Positions 45,901 to 57,689 of a stretch of DNA of 64,000 nt are shown here, one piece after another (within the stretch, counting starts at the first letter, position 1; every line of letters starts with the position of its first letter). Source of the DNA: Endomychus coccineus (taxonomy: Eukaryota; Arthropoda; Insecta; Coleoptera; Endomychidae); assembly GCA_958510875.1 (NCBI GenBank), contig OY294068.1, positions 24,718,297 through 24,782,296 of the forward strand, given 5' to 3'. The position numbers were made by a program, and so were the translations under genes. The notes beneath the pieces are model-generated. The model ran no database searches. It worked only from the letters and a program-made list of their open reading frames with translations, and was not told the DNA's origin.

Positions 45901-47068
45901 CCCAGTGTGAACTCTTTTATAGTTTAGTGTGTGAACCTCGTTTGAATTTCGTGGGTGTTGAGACCGTTGTGGGGGGTGAACCAATCAAAAGTTTAAATTG
46001 GCGAAGGGGGTCCTCAAACCAAGTGTGAGGAAGACTCGTAATGTTACGCAAATCGAATAAAATGGAATATTCCAGTTAGTTAGAAACAACACCTTAGGTA
46101 TTTCAAGAATAACAAATCAACAGAAGTCTTCAGGCCACACCGTTTCGCATAACAACTTTCCTATTTTGAAACATTCAAGTAAACATACACATATTTCAGA
46201 AGGAAACGTAACCCACAGCATACATAAATATGTTTTCAATCGTGGTCTGCCCCCAGCGGTAGGGAATCATCTGTTTAAAATGGGAAGGCTTAGATGTTAG
46301 TAATTTTGGGTTTGCTTCTGATAATGCTGGTCATAATTGAGAAAATTTTGGGGTTAATAATGATAGTGTTTTGAGTTCCACAGTGTGTATGTCAATTAAT
46401 TCACTACCATACAAGTTTACAATGTACATCATCAAATACAAACTGGAACGGAAATATAGGCATTTGTTTCATTGGCTTTAGAATTAATCCGAAGTGAAAC
46501 GAACCTGCCGAATAGTTCTTTATTTGTTCCAAAATCGAATAAATAAAGTAGCCAGTGAAGTGTATGTGTAAAACATTGTTAAATTGGAGGGTAGTTGTTT
46601 ATTGAGTTCGTCGTGACAAACATACGAGAAACCAGAACCAACGGAAAGTTTATGTACCGCCTCGAGACTTGCCTTTTGTTCAACTTTGCTGTAAAAAACT
46701 GCAAAGCCACCCTGAAACCGTTTGCTTCTTATTACTTCACAGTGGAACTTTGCTCGTCTTTGTTTTGTTCTCACTTAAATGAGAGTTTAGACATATGAAA
46801 CTGCCCCACAATGTGTCATAAATTCCGTCTAATTGATTTATTTCCGGCTGAAATTTGGAATTTAATATAATTCAGTTATATGTACTGAATCAGCTACACA
46901 TTCAGGAATATCACATTTCAAATTGCTGTTGCTAACAATCTAACCTAAGAACTCAATGAATATTTAACTGAAAATTTGGAAGTAATTATGTGATGAGAAG
47001 CATTGACGGTTGGTGACTCTAAATTATAGTGAGGCAATATTTGAATCTTAGGTATATTATTAATAGCT
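45901..47068. other. Noncoding region
   Basis: No gene recognised. Frames at 46520-46774 (-) and 46595-46798 (+) overlap and lack any domain. Confidence 0.4.
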
Positions 47069-47209
47069 TATACTGGGTTCATCATAACAGACTACCCATT
47101 TTAATATTTGAATTAAAATTTTTTTTGTTAACGAAACAAACTTTTTATTTTACTAAGTTACAGCTAACTCTTTGGGATTTATGATAACTCATAAATATTT
47201 GGCTAATTT

Positions 47210-47700
47210 AATTCTAACTTTTAAAAATCACGTCTTGTAAATGACCTTCACCAACTTCAACACATTTTTCAATATTAGATAAAAAGTGGTTCATTACACG
47301 GCGTAGCAAACCTTCGTCTATTCTTGACAAAATGCTAACCTTGCTTCTTTACCTTGATTGCTAAGGTGCTGTGCCATTTGGTATTTATAGGGATGAAATT
47401 TTAATCCCTTTGAAGAATTCGAACTAAGCTTCTCTTCGATATTCCTAGGATAAGGGTTTGTCGATTAGCAGACCTTTTAGGACTTCTCGTAAACGCAAAT
47501 CTAACTCGTTCCATATTTTCTGGTGTACACACTGTTCTTCGACGTCCAGGCTTCTTCAGATTTTGTACAGAACCATTTTCACGCCAATGACGAACCCATA
47601 ACTTAACAGTTTTACGATTTGGCGCGTGAACCCTTTTGTTGTTATTAAACTGACGCCGGAATGCACGCCTAGCTTCTTCTATCGAATTGCTTTCTTATGT
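47210..47700 (-). pseudogene. mariner transposase with catalytic core deleted
   Basis: On the minus strand the frame shows RRRTVCTPENMERVRFAF and SANRQTLILGISKRSLVRIL (second HTH), then FHPYKYQMAQHLSNQGKEAR. It then jumps to IDEGLLRRVMNHFLSNIEKC and VEVGEGHLQDVIFK, the C-terminus. The whole D,D,D core is missing between ARLAF and IDEGLL. A stop follows the first HTH part. Typical of a non-autonomous derivative that could only be moved by another element's transposase. Confidence 0.7.
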
Positions 47701-47936
47701 AAGTTTCTACACAAAACACACGTTGTTGGACTGAGTAATCCATGGAAGTTCAAACGGATGTTGAAATAATGTCTCAAAGCAGAAAAATTAAATGATTATT
47801 GATGAAAACTAACAAACTTCTCGTAGAAAAATGGCGTTCCACGAAATTATTAATTTAAAATGTATTTATGACAGGCGCCTACTTGATTAATAATTTACTT
47901 AAATCCCAAAAACTACAGAAGATAATCCCACAGAGA

Positions 47937-48021
47937 TTTTATATTATTAATAAATTCCCTAAGAGATAACTAAATAGGTGGTATTAAGTTATCTCTTAGG
48001 GAATTTATTAATAATATAAAA
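47937..48021. repeat. Perfect 34-bp-arm palindrome
   Basis: Arms 47937-47970 and 47988-48021 are exact complements with a 17-bp spacer, built on AATTCCCTAAGAGATAAC and its complement. The right arm runs into the right TIR of the mariner element. Confidence 0.9.
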
Positions 48022-48089
48022 TGGGTAGTCTATTATGGGGAACCCAGTATAATAATTCTCGGTAGATAGGTCACATTGACGCTTATCTT

Positions 48090-48407
48090 CCAAGTATTTG
48101 AATTGTTCAGATTGCGATGAGACTTAAACTGGCATATCTGAACGATATTTACAAAAAAGAATGTATGTATGGCCGTAAGTATAGCACAAGAAACATAAGC
48201 TTAGCAAATTCCATCGCCCTTGCTAAGCACTGCTTTGATTATAACCATCAATTCGAACCCAGAAATGTTAATATTATAACTAAGGAAACCAATTATTATA
48301 AAAGGTCTATTCTGGAGATGATTCACATAAAAAGTGACTCCAAATCTGTAAATCATAGGACAGATATTCAGACATTAAGTCAGATTTATACTAATTCAAC
48401 TGATTAA
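48090..48407 (+). pseudogene. Penelope-like element C-terminal fragment
   Basis: The frame contains SIALAKHCFDYNHQF, NVNIITKETNYYKRSILEMI, HIKSD and VNHRTDIQTLSQIYTN. This is the segment after the GIY-YIG motif in Penelope-like elements, where H...NH and KRxxLEMxHIK blocks are conserved. It ends at a natural stop at 48405-48407. The GIY-YIG residues themselves and the reverse transcriptase are absent. It belongs to a subfamily different from the 45.4-kb fragment. A hammerhead-like motif follows 260 bp downstream. Confidence 0.75.
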
Positions 48408-48670
48408 AACTAATTCCTACATACATCTTTATAATTTTAAAAGCATGTTTAAGGAAAAATGCTTAATAGTAATATTTCCAACGAGGTCTGACACAACCTT
48501 TTCCTATTACCTCATGAATCTTAACATCTGGTTCGAAAGTAGATACTTAATGGTTTTGGTCTTCAGTCGTAAATAGACTACACTAACATGCGTTTGTAAT
48601 GCGATGAGGAAGCATTGTGATTGATACAATTAGTTTTATTGAATCCAATTTTAAAACAGTGATACGTCCT

Positions 48671-48708
48671 CTGATGATGGCCGTGAGACCGGAAACGTAC
48701 GTAGACGA
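48671..48708 (+). ncRNA. Hammerhead-ribozyme-like motif
   Basis: CTGATGA, then a short imperfect stem (TGGCC-GTGA-GACCG), then GAAAC and the self-complementary CGTACG. This is the core order of a type I hammerhead. Stem I is not convincing: CGTC upstream can pair with GACG downstream, but two extra bases intervene. Penelope-like elements are known to carry hammerheads in their terminal repeats. Probably a decayed example. Confidence 0.4.
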
Positions 48709-48829
48709 AAACAATGAGCATATAGATATTAATATTGTAATGTTTAATAATTCAGTTCTTTGTAGACTCGTACTACCAGGTTTTGAGGTTAAATTATTAC
48801 ACCTTATCCTCAGGTATATATGAACGATG

Positions 48830-50020
48830 GCTGTGATAAAGAAAATTATATCAAAATTTGCTAAGACCTTTTTATTTCAAAATTTGATCAAAGTAGTATT
48901 TTTCAATTATTAATATTGTAAATTGTAAAATTGTAGTAAAAAAAATTTAAAGATTTACTTACATTCAATATGTTAAATTATTTATACAACATATGGCTTA
49001 ATTTCCAGATAATTAAAGTTTACAAGTAAAATTTCGTTTTTGATTTCATAATACATGTTCAACAGTTGAAATTCAGGACGCTACAAGGCAGTTATTCTAA
49101 TTAGGAGGAATATATAACTTTAGATAACGAAGTGGTAAAAAAAATTATTGAAAAACTTATTATAAAAAAATTTGATGTTTTTTGATAGTTTGATGTTCAT
49201 GCAATTATAAGGAATCAATGACATCTAGTGATATAGTGATGAAACCATATGATTTCAAGTAGAGAACTCTGAACTTTCAGTGAAATTCATAGTTTCCTGT
49301 AAAATCACAAAACGATTATAATATTGAATATTGTTATAAACTTTACTAGAGCATTGCTGAAAAAATTGGGTCATATTTTAAAGCGATTTGTGAGTTTAGT
49401 GTTATTAATTCGTTGTTTTTGAAAGACTCATGTATTTCTAAAAGTTCCAAATTGTTAAGCTGTATGTGAAATTTTGAATTTTTAGAATAGAATTTGTGAT
49501 TATTTTCTAACTGATGGTTAGCAAAGTGAAAAAGCCTGTTATGAGATTCATGCAACGTTCATTCAAGCGAGTTTCAAAATTTTTATATGTTCTTCCAACT
49601 TATTCAGCATAGCAAGAATCATAGGTACCTTAATTTCTATATTTCACTTTTATCCATTTCATCTATTGAATCTTTGTTGTTCAAAAGTAAATTGTTCAAA
49701 TTATTTGAAGATATATATGATCTTCTTGCTATTGGTTTTGTAACGAAGCTTAAATTTCGAAAGATTATTTAATTTAGATCAGGCAGTAAATACGGATGTT
49801 ACATGTAATTTCAGTTTGAATAGTTCATTATTTCAATAGATATGAATGAATTCCGAATGTGTATTCCGTGATTGCCACTTGTCTAAATCTCCGTAATTTC
49901 AAATAAGTATAATTATTCAAATAGATGAATCTAATTCATGCCCGTTCAAAATTGCATTTCATTCCGATAAAATATGTTGCAAAAATAGGAGTCTGGCCAG
50001 TTAAGACACCAAACTTTGTG
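48830..50020. other. Noncoding region
   Basis: Very AT-rich; no gene or repeat recognised. Confidence 0.4.
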
Positions 50021-50027
50021 CATCCTT

Positions 50028-50260
50028 ATGTATAAAAAGGGCGAACAACCTAAAAACTCCGATAACACTTGTTTACTCCGCTGGGAAGAACTGGTGTGAT
50101 ATCATGAGCGCGAATTTTAGATCTAAAAAGTAGCGTCACTTTTAACCATTGTTCGGGGCATAAGTAAAAACTATTGGCACAAAAATAAGGATTTGGTGGA
50201 GCAGACCTGTCCAGAACCTCGGAAAACATATAAAAGCCGTGACAGCCGAAAGATCGCTCT
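50028..50260 (+). promoter_or_regulatory. TATA-type promoter candidates of a retroelement-like unit
   Basis: Two TATA-like boxes: TGTATAAAAAGGGCG near 50028 and ACATATAAAAGCCGTGACAG at about 50228. The second lies about 30 bp before the start of a minisatellite. The arrangement resembles an LTR promoter and R region. No experimental start is implied. Confidence 0.35.
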
Positions 50261-50460
50261 CTTGTGTTTTTGAATTTCGAGCCGTACAGTATCTCTTGTG
50301 TTTTTGAATTTCGAGCCGTACAGTATCTCTTGTGTTTTTGAATTTCGATCAGTGCAGTTACTCTCTTGAGTTTTTGATTTTCAATCAGTGTAGTAGCTCT
50401 TGTGTTTCTGAATTTTGATCAGTAAAGTAGCTCTCTAGTGTTTTGAATTTATTCGAGTGT
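50255..50460 (+). repeat. Minisatellite, about six units of 33-40 bp
   Basis: The unit is CTCTTGTGTTTTTGAATTTC plus a short spacer ending in a CAGTA-type block. The first two or three units are almost exact, the later ones diverged. It follows a TATA-like box directly. Confidence 0.85.
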
Positions 50461-50795
50461 GAGTCAGAGATTTAAAAGCTGTGAAATAACAATAGTGTTC
50501 CATTTGTGTGTGTGAATTTTACAAAAAGGTAAATGATAGCAAATAGTTCATATTTTTGAGCATTACGATATATTGATTTTCCGTAATTTATGATTGTTAT
50601 TGTAATTGGTGAACGTTTGTACGATACCTGAGTTCCGTAGTATTCAGTAATTTGAATTGGTGAATTTGAGTTTATCCTAGTAATAGGTCGAATCGCACAC
50701 GATTTGAATTCGCGCGTGAATTGAAATATTCAAGTAATTGTGTGGTGTGTACAGAGTGTGTATGTTTGAACGACAGGGGCGTCTTTGGTATATTT

Positions 50796-51030
50796 GTGCA
50801 CACTGTGTCACTCCAGAAGTATAAGTATATCCTAAGACGACCAAACCACCAACGGCTTGTGCACACTGTGTCACTCCAGAAGTATAAGCTGAGGGTGGTT
50901 GTGTGGTTCTGTGATTGAGAATCGTAATAATTCCCTTAATACTATGAGAAGTCCTCAGCCGTGGATATAGGGGTTATTGCAGATGTGATAGTTAGGGTTT
51001 GTGCACACTGTGTCACCCCGGAAGTATAAA
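50796..51030 (+). repeat. Three dispersed copies of a 29-30-bp motif
   Basis: GTGCACACTGTGTCAC followed by CC(A/G)GAAGTATAA occurs at 50796-50825, 50859-50888 and 51001-51030. Spacings of 63 and 142 bp are irregular, so this is not a simple tandem repeat or a CRISPR array. Confidence 0.85.
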
Positions 51031-52610
51031 CCCTAATTGTCTAGGTTCCGAATCTGTAAAGTGTATAAAATCTAACACTGTCACACAATTACCGGGTACT
51101 CCGTGAAAGTTAGTACAAGGGTGGGTGAGATGACAGAATAAACTCAATTGGAGTAATTAACCGAAAATAGTAAAATCTGATATCGTACAATCGGAAAACT
51201 AGTGCAAACAATATTTTCCGAACAAACCGAATTAATAACCGAATATATCGTAGTGTGATTTGAACATTTCATTTATTAGTGCTGCTATCTAAAATTTACC
51301 GCATACCGCTTATTACGCTGAGACCTGTTTGATTCGTACTTTTCCGCAAATTGATCATTCTGAATCATTCATCAACCGATCCCGTACCGCTGAATTGAAT
51401 TTAGTGACCGGACTTATTGTAGAGTTGACTTCTTGAAAGAGTTTTCATTTACCGTTTGGGCTTCATTACATTTTCCGTCTGGATGTAATTTTGTGAAACC
51501 ATACCGTTCAATTGCATTTAAATTGATTATTCTGAAAGTGTACTTGTTATATTTATTATATATTTTATTATTTGGAATTCCCCGTTTTATTGAATTATTT
51601 CTGCTCCATCTTCAAACGAGCTAAGTTATAACCAGGTATCAATTGTAATTAAAGCCTACAATTTCGATACTGTTTTCTGCCCATTGGACTCTGGTTATAC
51701 TTCACTGTAGCTACCCTAGGGACAAGGCTACTTTAGATAGCATAGTGACATGCCTTGTGGAGAGGACCCTAGCAAAAGTCCTCAAAAGGAGTTAACCTTT
51801 GGGAAAAATCTGGCCCCCGAGGATTCGAAGCTTACGCAGTAAGCAATATACCGAAAAGCGACAAGGGCACGTTATAGTTTTAATACATTAAAAATTGTAT
51901 TAACGATATTACGAAAATAAGTTAAAGCTCTAAAAGGTAGTGTATTATTTAAATTTCTATGGTTGGGAAACTTGAATATTCCTTTGAACTTGATGAGAAA
52001 TATATATTCAATTTTTAATAAACTTATATGATAGTGTGTCCTATTAACTATTAATTTATACAAAATTTATTTCTACAAGTAGCCTTATGCTCCTAACACA
52101 GTTCCGACGAAACAAAGCATGTCGAAACAGCTCTCAACTCTTATAAGGATCGTTCATCACATCTTATGATTTGTTATCAACGCGCGTAATGAATGGTGTA
52201 GTTTCATGTTGTTTAAAATAGAATATCATGTTACTCGAAGTATTTGTTTTCCTTTTATGTGAGACAGGAACGCTGTACCTATTCATAATATCCTACTATT
52301 GGAAATTGCGGTCGCATACCGGCATTCCTACAATATGAATTCCTAATATATTGCATTAGAGTAATGTATCTGAGCAGAAAACTCTGTGGGAATCTGTTCT
52401 ATTCACCTATTATTGCAGGTTCTGCAATTATTTCAGTGAGCTTCTTTGGTAGTAAGCTTCAAGTGGAATGTAGCTTCACTCAATGGTAAATATGCTTTTG
52501 CAATTATTCCAGTGAGCTCCGTTCGTACCAACGACTATTGGAAATTCACAAAGCGTGAAGTGCGATGTAGCTTCATTTGATGGAAAATATGTTGTCTATG
52601 TAACAAATAC
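51031..52610. other. Noncoding region, possible retroelement leader
   Basis: No gene recognised. About 51680-51830 (GACAAGGCTACTTTAG, then CTGGCCCCCGAGGATTC) has a loose primer-binding-site look but no gag-like frame follows. 52085-52140 has ACGAAACAAAGCATGTCGAA then AGCTCTCAACTCTTATAAGG, reminiscent of Penelope-like element ends. Neither is firm. Confidence 0.35.
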
Positions 52611-52615
52611 CTAAT

Positions 52616-54722
52616 GATGATATCATGTTCGCGGATGACTCCTGTGCTATATGTACTGGAAGTAATACTGATGAAGTTATTCAGAAGTTAAATAGAACTT
52701 TAAATAATATTTCGGAATGGTGTTTGTCTCGTGGACTTTCTCTCTCTCCTAACAAATCTGCGGCGTTGCTTTGTCATAAATCATCTTTATCTACTGATCA
52801 TTTAGCTAACTTGGTTGTCAATAATGAAATTATTCCTTGGCGGAAAGCTGTTAATTACCTCGGAGTTTTTATCGATTCAAAACTTTGCTGGAAGAAACAG
52901 GTAGAACACATGTGTGGCAGAGCACTGAAAGGAGTCAATGTTATGAAGGCATTATGCAGAACGTGGTGGGGAGCCCATCCATCTACTCTTCTATCAATTT
53001 ATAAGGCAATTGTGAGACCCCATTTAGAATACGGCTCAATGTTCATGGGTCGTTGCTCCCTAACACTCCTCTCGGCTCTGGATCGTGTCCAGCACCAAGC
53101 TTTGAGAGTAGCCCTGGGGCTTATGAAATCTACTCCCATAATTATCCTATTGGCAGAAGGAGGTGAAATTCCATTGGTTGATCGCAGAAATTGGCTTGCA
53201 CTAAAATATATTTCTAAACTTTCTAGAATTAATCACGACCCTATAATTGAAAGAATCTCCAACATTGCGAACTTTAACGGCTACTGGAATAACAGGATTG
53301 TTCCCCCCATCATTTTTGCTATAAAAAAAATCAATCAGTTGGTTGATTATATTGAAAAATCTGATTTATTACCGTGCTTTATGTTTGATTTGGGAATTCA
53401 CTATGAATCGATCAACTATACGGATTTTGGATTACAGAAATCGAACTTGAATAATAATTCTGAACTTGAAAGGCTATGTGATAAATATTTTAGGGGCTAT
53501 GTTAAGATATTTACGGATGCTTCCCAGAATTCGACCTCCGCTGGAATTGGAGTCTTCATTCCTTCACTTAACATTGAGTTTTCCCAATATGTACCATCTT
53601 ATCTTGCGATTTGTACATTAGAACTACTTGCCATAGAACGTGGTTTAACTTTTACTATAGACCATAATTTATCAAAAGTTATTATTATATCAGATTCCAA
53701 AAGTGCTTTAGAAAAAATTACTAAATGGGAAGTAAGCTCACAGAATGACATGATTAGTCTAAAAATCAGTAAATTAATTGTTGATATTCATAATCTGAAC
53801 TTTATAATTCACTTTAGTTGGGTTCCTAGTCTTACAGGCATACCGGGTAATGATAAAGCGGACTTATTGGCAAATAAAGGGCAAAAATTTTCGAATCAAA
53901 ATGTAAGAATGTTGGCTGATCCTAAAGAATTTTACCCTAAATTTAAAAATGACATCCGTTTAAATTTGAGTAACGAATGGTCTAGAAGGGGGCTGAATAA
54001 AGGGAAGATCTACGTGGCCAACCGAGGTGCTCGCAGTATTTGCGACAAGCCATAGTTCAGTAACATCTCTTTACCTAGAAAATATATTTCCACAATATGT
54101 CGTCTAAGATCTAATCATTGTCTATATCCGGCCTTTTTATATCGTATTAATGTTATAGACTCCCCCAATTGTTCATGTGGAGCAGTTGGTTCCCTCAGCC
54201 ATATATTTTTTGAATGTTCTGACAACATAGATAATTGTAACATTCTGTATAAAGAACTTATTAAGCTTGGATTTCCTGGTCCTTTATTATTAGAAACAAT
54301 TGTATTTAGCAATGATTTAAACGTTATTAAAACACTAGTTAATTTTCTATCAAAGTCAAACATCAGCTTGTGATATTTCATTGGTTAAAGCTTTGCTTGG
54401 TATTTTTGCACTAGAATTTTCAATTAATAACACACTTCTTAATATTTCGTCAGCTAATTATATAAATTTGTCTACAGTTCTGTTATGTATGTCTTCCCTA
54501 TCCTCAGCTAGTAAACACACGATTGCGTAGTTTTCCGTAAATATTTACAATTAACTGTCTTGCCAACTAGCTAATGGGGCCATGGAAAATTTCCAGACGT
54601 CTTCCTCGAGATAGCCCCGTTCTATGTATAAAGTAGTGACATCATATTGTTATTGGCTGGATAGCCTTTGCTGCTGAGGCCATTCACTTAATTGAAGAAG
54701 AAGAAGAAGAAGATGATATCAT
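52616..54722 (+). mobile_element. 5'-truncated I-group LINE with target duplication
   Basis: The insert spans 52627-54711 and is bounded by an exact 11-bp direct repeat, GATGATATCAT, at 52616-52626 and 54712-54722. The 5' end lies in the RT catalytic motif and the 3' end is a (GAA)n tail at about 54694-54711. The structure is a textbook target-primed insertion, and the intact duplication indicates recency. Confidence 0.9.
52627..54373 (+). pseudogene. LINE ORF2: RT thumb, RNase H and zinc knuckle
   Basis: Begins at FADDS, the RT catalytic pair. The apparent ATG at 52625 is partly target-site sequence, so it is not a real start. Next come the thumb (YLGVFIDSKLCWKKQV) and a long linker. RNase H has all catalytic residues: IFTDASQNS, CTLELLAIERGL, IISDSKSALE, WVPSLTGIPGNDKADLLA. 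After ARSICDKP a TAG at 54053-54055 interrupts the frame, which then continues in phase as FSNISLPRKYISTICRLRSN. A CSCGAVGSLSHIFFEC knuckle follows and the frame ends at 54371-54373. The single stop, probably from Trp or Gln, is the only lesion besides truncation. I-group by RNase H and knuckle. Confidence 0.85.
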
Positions 54723-55430
54723 ATCACTGAATAGATAACCTCGAATATCTGTTAGACAATACTTATCAGAATATTTTCTATTGAGGTTAAATTTATTTGG
54801 AAGGAAAAATTGACAGGAGAAGGTGATATTTGAATTTAGAAATATCTCATCCTTCATTGAATTAGATTATTACAAGGTTCATCTTTAGACAAATTAAACT
54901 CCATTTTCTAGCGTGATAATATCCGAGATCTCTGTGTGACATTGCTTTGAGTTGGAAACATAAGCTTCCCCAAGAAATCTCACAAAAAAACATGCGAAGA
55001 CCGTCCCAGTCGGCTGAGTTGTGATGCCAAACTGTGCATGGAGGTGTTGGATTGGTTTGTCGAGTGATGTGGGTATAGGTAGTAGTGATGAGTGAATCAG
55101 GGTTTCCAGATGGTCCATGGACCTTTATTCCATATTGAGATAGGGGAAATAGTCTAATCGGCCCAAAAACAATGTGGAGTCTCAATCTGTGTTATGTGTT
55201 TACTCTGTGGTAATTTGATAATTCATGTGACAGCAGGTGTACAAATAAGGATTATATTATAGTGTGAATAATTTGGGGATCAACCTGGTAGCAGGTGCCA
55301 GTTTAAAACACATCAGACAAATGAAATACATAACGTAGGGTATTTTAATAAAATTTCAATATAATATAGATTATATACTCATGCTTTCCGTTAGCGGTTT
55401 CTTATTAATCTCATAGATCAAAAGTCACCA
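54723..55430. other. Noncoding region
   Basis: No gene recognised; frames on the minus strand (54862-55185) overlap and lack features. Confidence 0.4.
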
Positions 55431-55434
55431 CGTG

Positions 55435-57535
55435 TCTACAAAATGCGAGTGTTAAATGAACAAAACACAAACTCTCTCAAGTTTCATGCAAATAAAAAAG
55501 ATTGGACAGATTTTTATGAAATTAATGATATTAACAAAGCTTGTAAAACTTTTATAGATGATATTCGCTGGTGTTGAGATAGTAGCTGTCCCTTAGTGGA
55601 TATCAAATTGTCTTCAAAAACTAAAACACATCTCAAATGGTATACTAGAGAGATTGCTATACTCCACAATCATCTTAATAATTTACACCGAAATTTGAAA
55701 TACTTTAACTCATGTGCCTTCAAATCTGAAATTAAAAATTCTAAAAAAGATTATTTTAATAATAGGTTGGAATTATCAGATAACAAAAATGAAGAATCAT
55801 GGAGATTAATTAACGGAAACTTGTCCAGAACGAAACAACATATAACAGAATTTTGATTAGAAATAAACAATATACAAATTTCTGATGACAAAGACGTTTG
55901 CCTCTCATTTCTCAAACCTATGCCATAATACTGTAGTCGAACATTTTGGTGATAATTCATCGAGCTCCTGTACAGTAGAGTTTCATGTACAAAATTCAAT
56001 TTTCATCCCTCATATTGCAGAAAGTAATGTGGCCAGAATTATTATGAAGACAAAAAATAAAAAAATAGCAATCATCTTTCCCTTACACAAAAAAGGAAAT
56101 ACAACTTATATAGAGAATTGCCGTCAAATTTCGCTGCTCTCTGAGATTTCCAAAATTTTCGAGAGTTGCGTCTACAACATAATTAAGGATTCCAATGATG
56201 AATATAATATTCTAAATACAAGCCAACATGGCTCTAGGAAAAATAAGTCAGTGGAAACGGTCACAAATCAACTCATGAATTATGTTTACACGGAACTTGT
56301 CAACTACGTCGTCTCCCTTCTCTCCGACCTGTCTAAGGCTTTCAACTGTTTGAATCCTTAATTTATACTAAAAAAATTATACACCCTTGGCATAAGGGGT
56401 ATCTTATTAAATTGGATTGAATCATACCTAAAAAACTGCCACTTTGTTATAAAAATTGACAACGAACTGTCAGAAGAATTCTCTGCTTCACCAGGAGTTC
56501 ATCAGGGATCTGTCCTGGTACCGTTATTGTTCCTACTGTTTGCGAATGACTTGCAAAATTTTATCAGCGAGGGAATAGTCACAATGTTTGTAGATGAAAT
56601 AACAACAATGGTTTCAGGGAAGTCTCTTGAGGGAGTACAAACCAAAATTCATAAGACATGCAAAAAATGGAGTTCTGGGGCAACAAAAACTCTTTGATTT
56701 TGAACAATGAAAAAACTGTATGTAAAAATTTTCATCTCCATAGAATGATTCCTAAGTTAATAAAGGAACAATTTCCATTTCCTTTCACAACCAGTGTTAA
56801 ACTTCTGGGTCCCTGGCTCGACTCCGATTTGAGCTTCAATAATCACATGAAGCATGTATACAACAAATTAAACAAAGCTTTTTATGGAATCCTCCAACTG
56901 AAATCATACGTTGATGAACTAGTTTACTGACGTCATCTTTCTTACAATATAATATTTTGGGGTTGTGCCAATGATCTTAATAGAGTTCTTGTATCACAAA
57001 AGAGATTAATGAGATTGGTTTCCGACTTGAACTACCGTGCAAGTTGTAGAGGAGCATTCATGAAATACTCAATTTTAACTGTCCCTTCTATTTACATTAT
57101 GAAGTGCGTTAACTTTATCAGGAAATATTTCAACACTTTTCATCAACAATTAACCTTCATGACTTTAACACAAGGACCATAAATCTCCGTTTACCTCCTC
57201 CTGTACTGTTTTTTATAACGCTTTACCAGTTGCCATCAAATCAAAACGCACTTACAATTCATTCAAGAATGGCGTGAAATCATTATTCCAACAAAAACCT
57301 TTTCACTCTATCAGGGAATTTTTGTCTCCTGATGATTTATAACAATGTTTTTCTGGGTAGAAAATGTACATACATCATATATACAGGAAATCTTTCATTA
57401 TATTATATTACACATATTTCTTACACATACAATACTTAGATCTAATTGTCTCAGTAATCATTGTACCAACTCTTTGTTTGACTTACCCTTTGTACTATGT
57501 ATGCTATCAAGGTGAATAAAGATTATTATTATTAT
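55435..57535 (+). pseudogene. Degraded LINE ORF2 (RT) with (ATT)n tail
   Basis: The interdomain linker starts near 55436 (RVYKMRVLNEQN, DWTDFYEINDINKA). It continues at 55596 with KTKTHLKWYTREI and SEIKNSKKDYFNN. RT blocks: ENCRQISLLSEISKIFESCV (usually NYRPISLL), SQHGSRKNKSVETV, SLLSDLSKAFNCLNP (first Asp), SPGVHQGSVLVPLLFLLFAN, then MFVDEITTMVSG where YADD should be. The catalytic pair is changed to VDE. The thumb (SVKLLGPWLDSDLSFNNHM) and C-terminus (RRLMRLVS-like) follow, ending FLSPDDL near 57341. A GGTGAATAAAG signal and (ATT)n tail end at about 57538. Frameshifts occur near 55860 and 56690. No RNase H: CR1/Jockey group. Confidence 0.8.
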
Positions 57536-57689
57536 TATTCCCAATATATTTTTAGTTCTTACATCTAACCCGCCGAAGTGTCCGAAACCAATTTTGCTTA
57601 CAAACATGAGGGAAGCCACGAGATCACTTGATCACAGCTTTTTATATGTTATAGAGATTCAAGGGAAATATAAAATGCCAAAAACTGAA

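Larger units (their letters stand above)
47071..48049 (-). mobile_element. mariner-type element, internally deleted, with TIRs and TA duplication
   Basis: Ends are inverted copies: TACTGGGTTC then ACAGACTACCCATTTTA on the left, and the complement on the right (AAAATGGGTAGTCTATTATG then AACCCAGTA). TA dinucleotides flank both ends (47069-47070 and 48050-48051). Length is 979 bp, against about 1.3 kb for a complete element. The transposase remnant is on the minus strand; the right end carries an additional perfect palindrome. It lies directly before a Penelope-like fragment. Confidence 0.85.

Noticed and set aside
46520..46798. Overlapping frames on both strands
   Set aside because: Mutual overlap and lack of any motif; likely shadows.
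48617..48823. 68-codon frame after the Penelope-like stop
   Set aside because: It runs through the hammerhead-like terminal segment and has no protein features.
50255..51030. Possible CRISPR array
   Set aside because: Repeat spacing is irregular or absent, units diverge, there are no cas genes, and the genome is eukaryotic.
51680..51830. Primer-binding site and gag start of an LTR retrotransposon
   Set aside because: Only a loose C-rich similarity; no gag-like frame and no second LTR found.
52625..52627. ATG of the 476-codon frame as a real translation start
   Set aside because: Its first two bases belong to the target duplication; the protein begins inside the RT catalytic motif.
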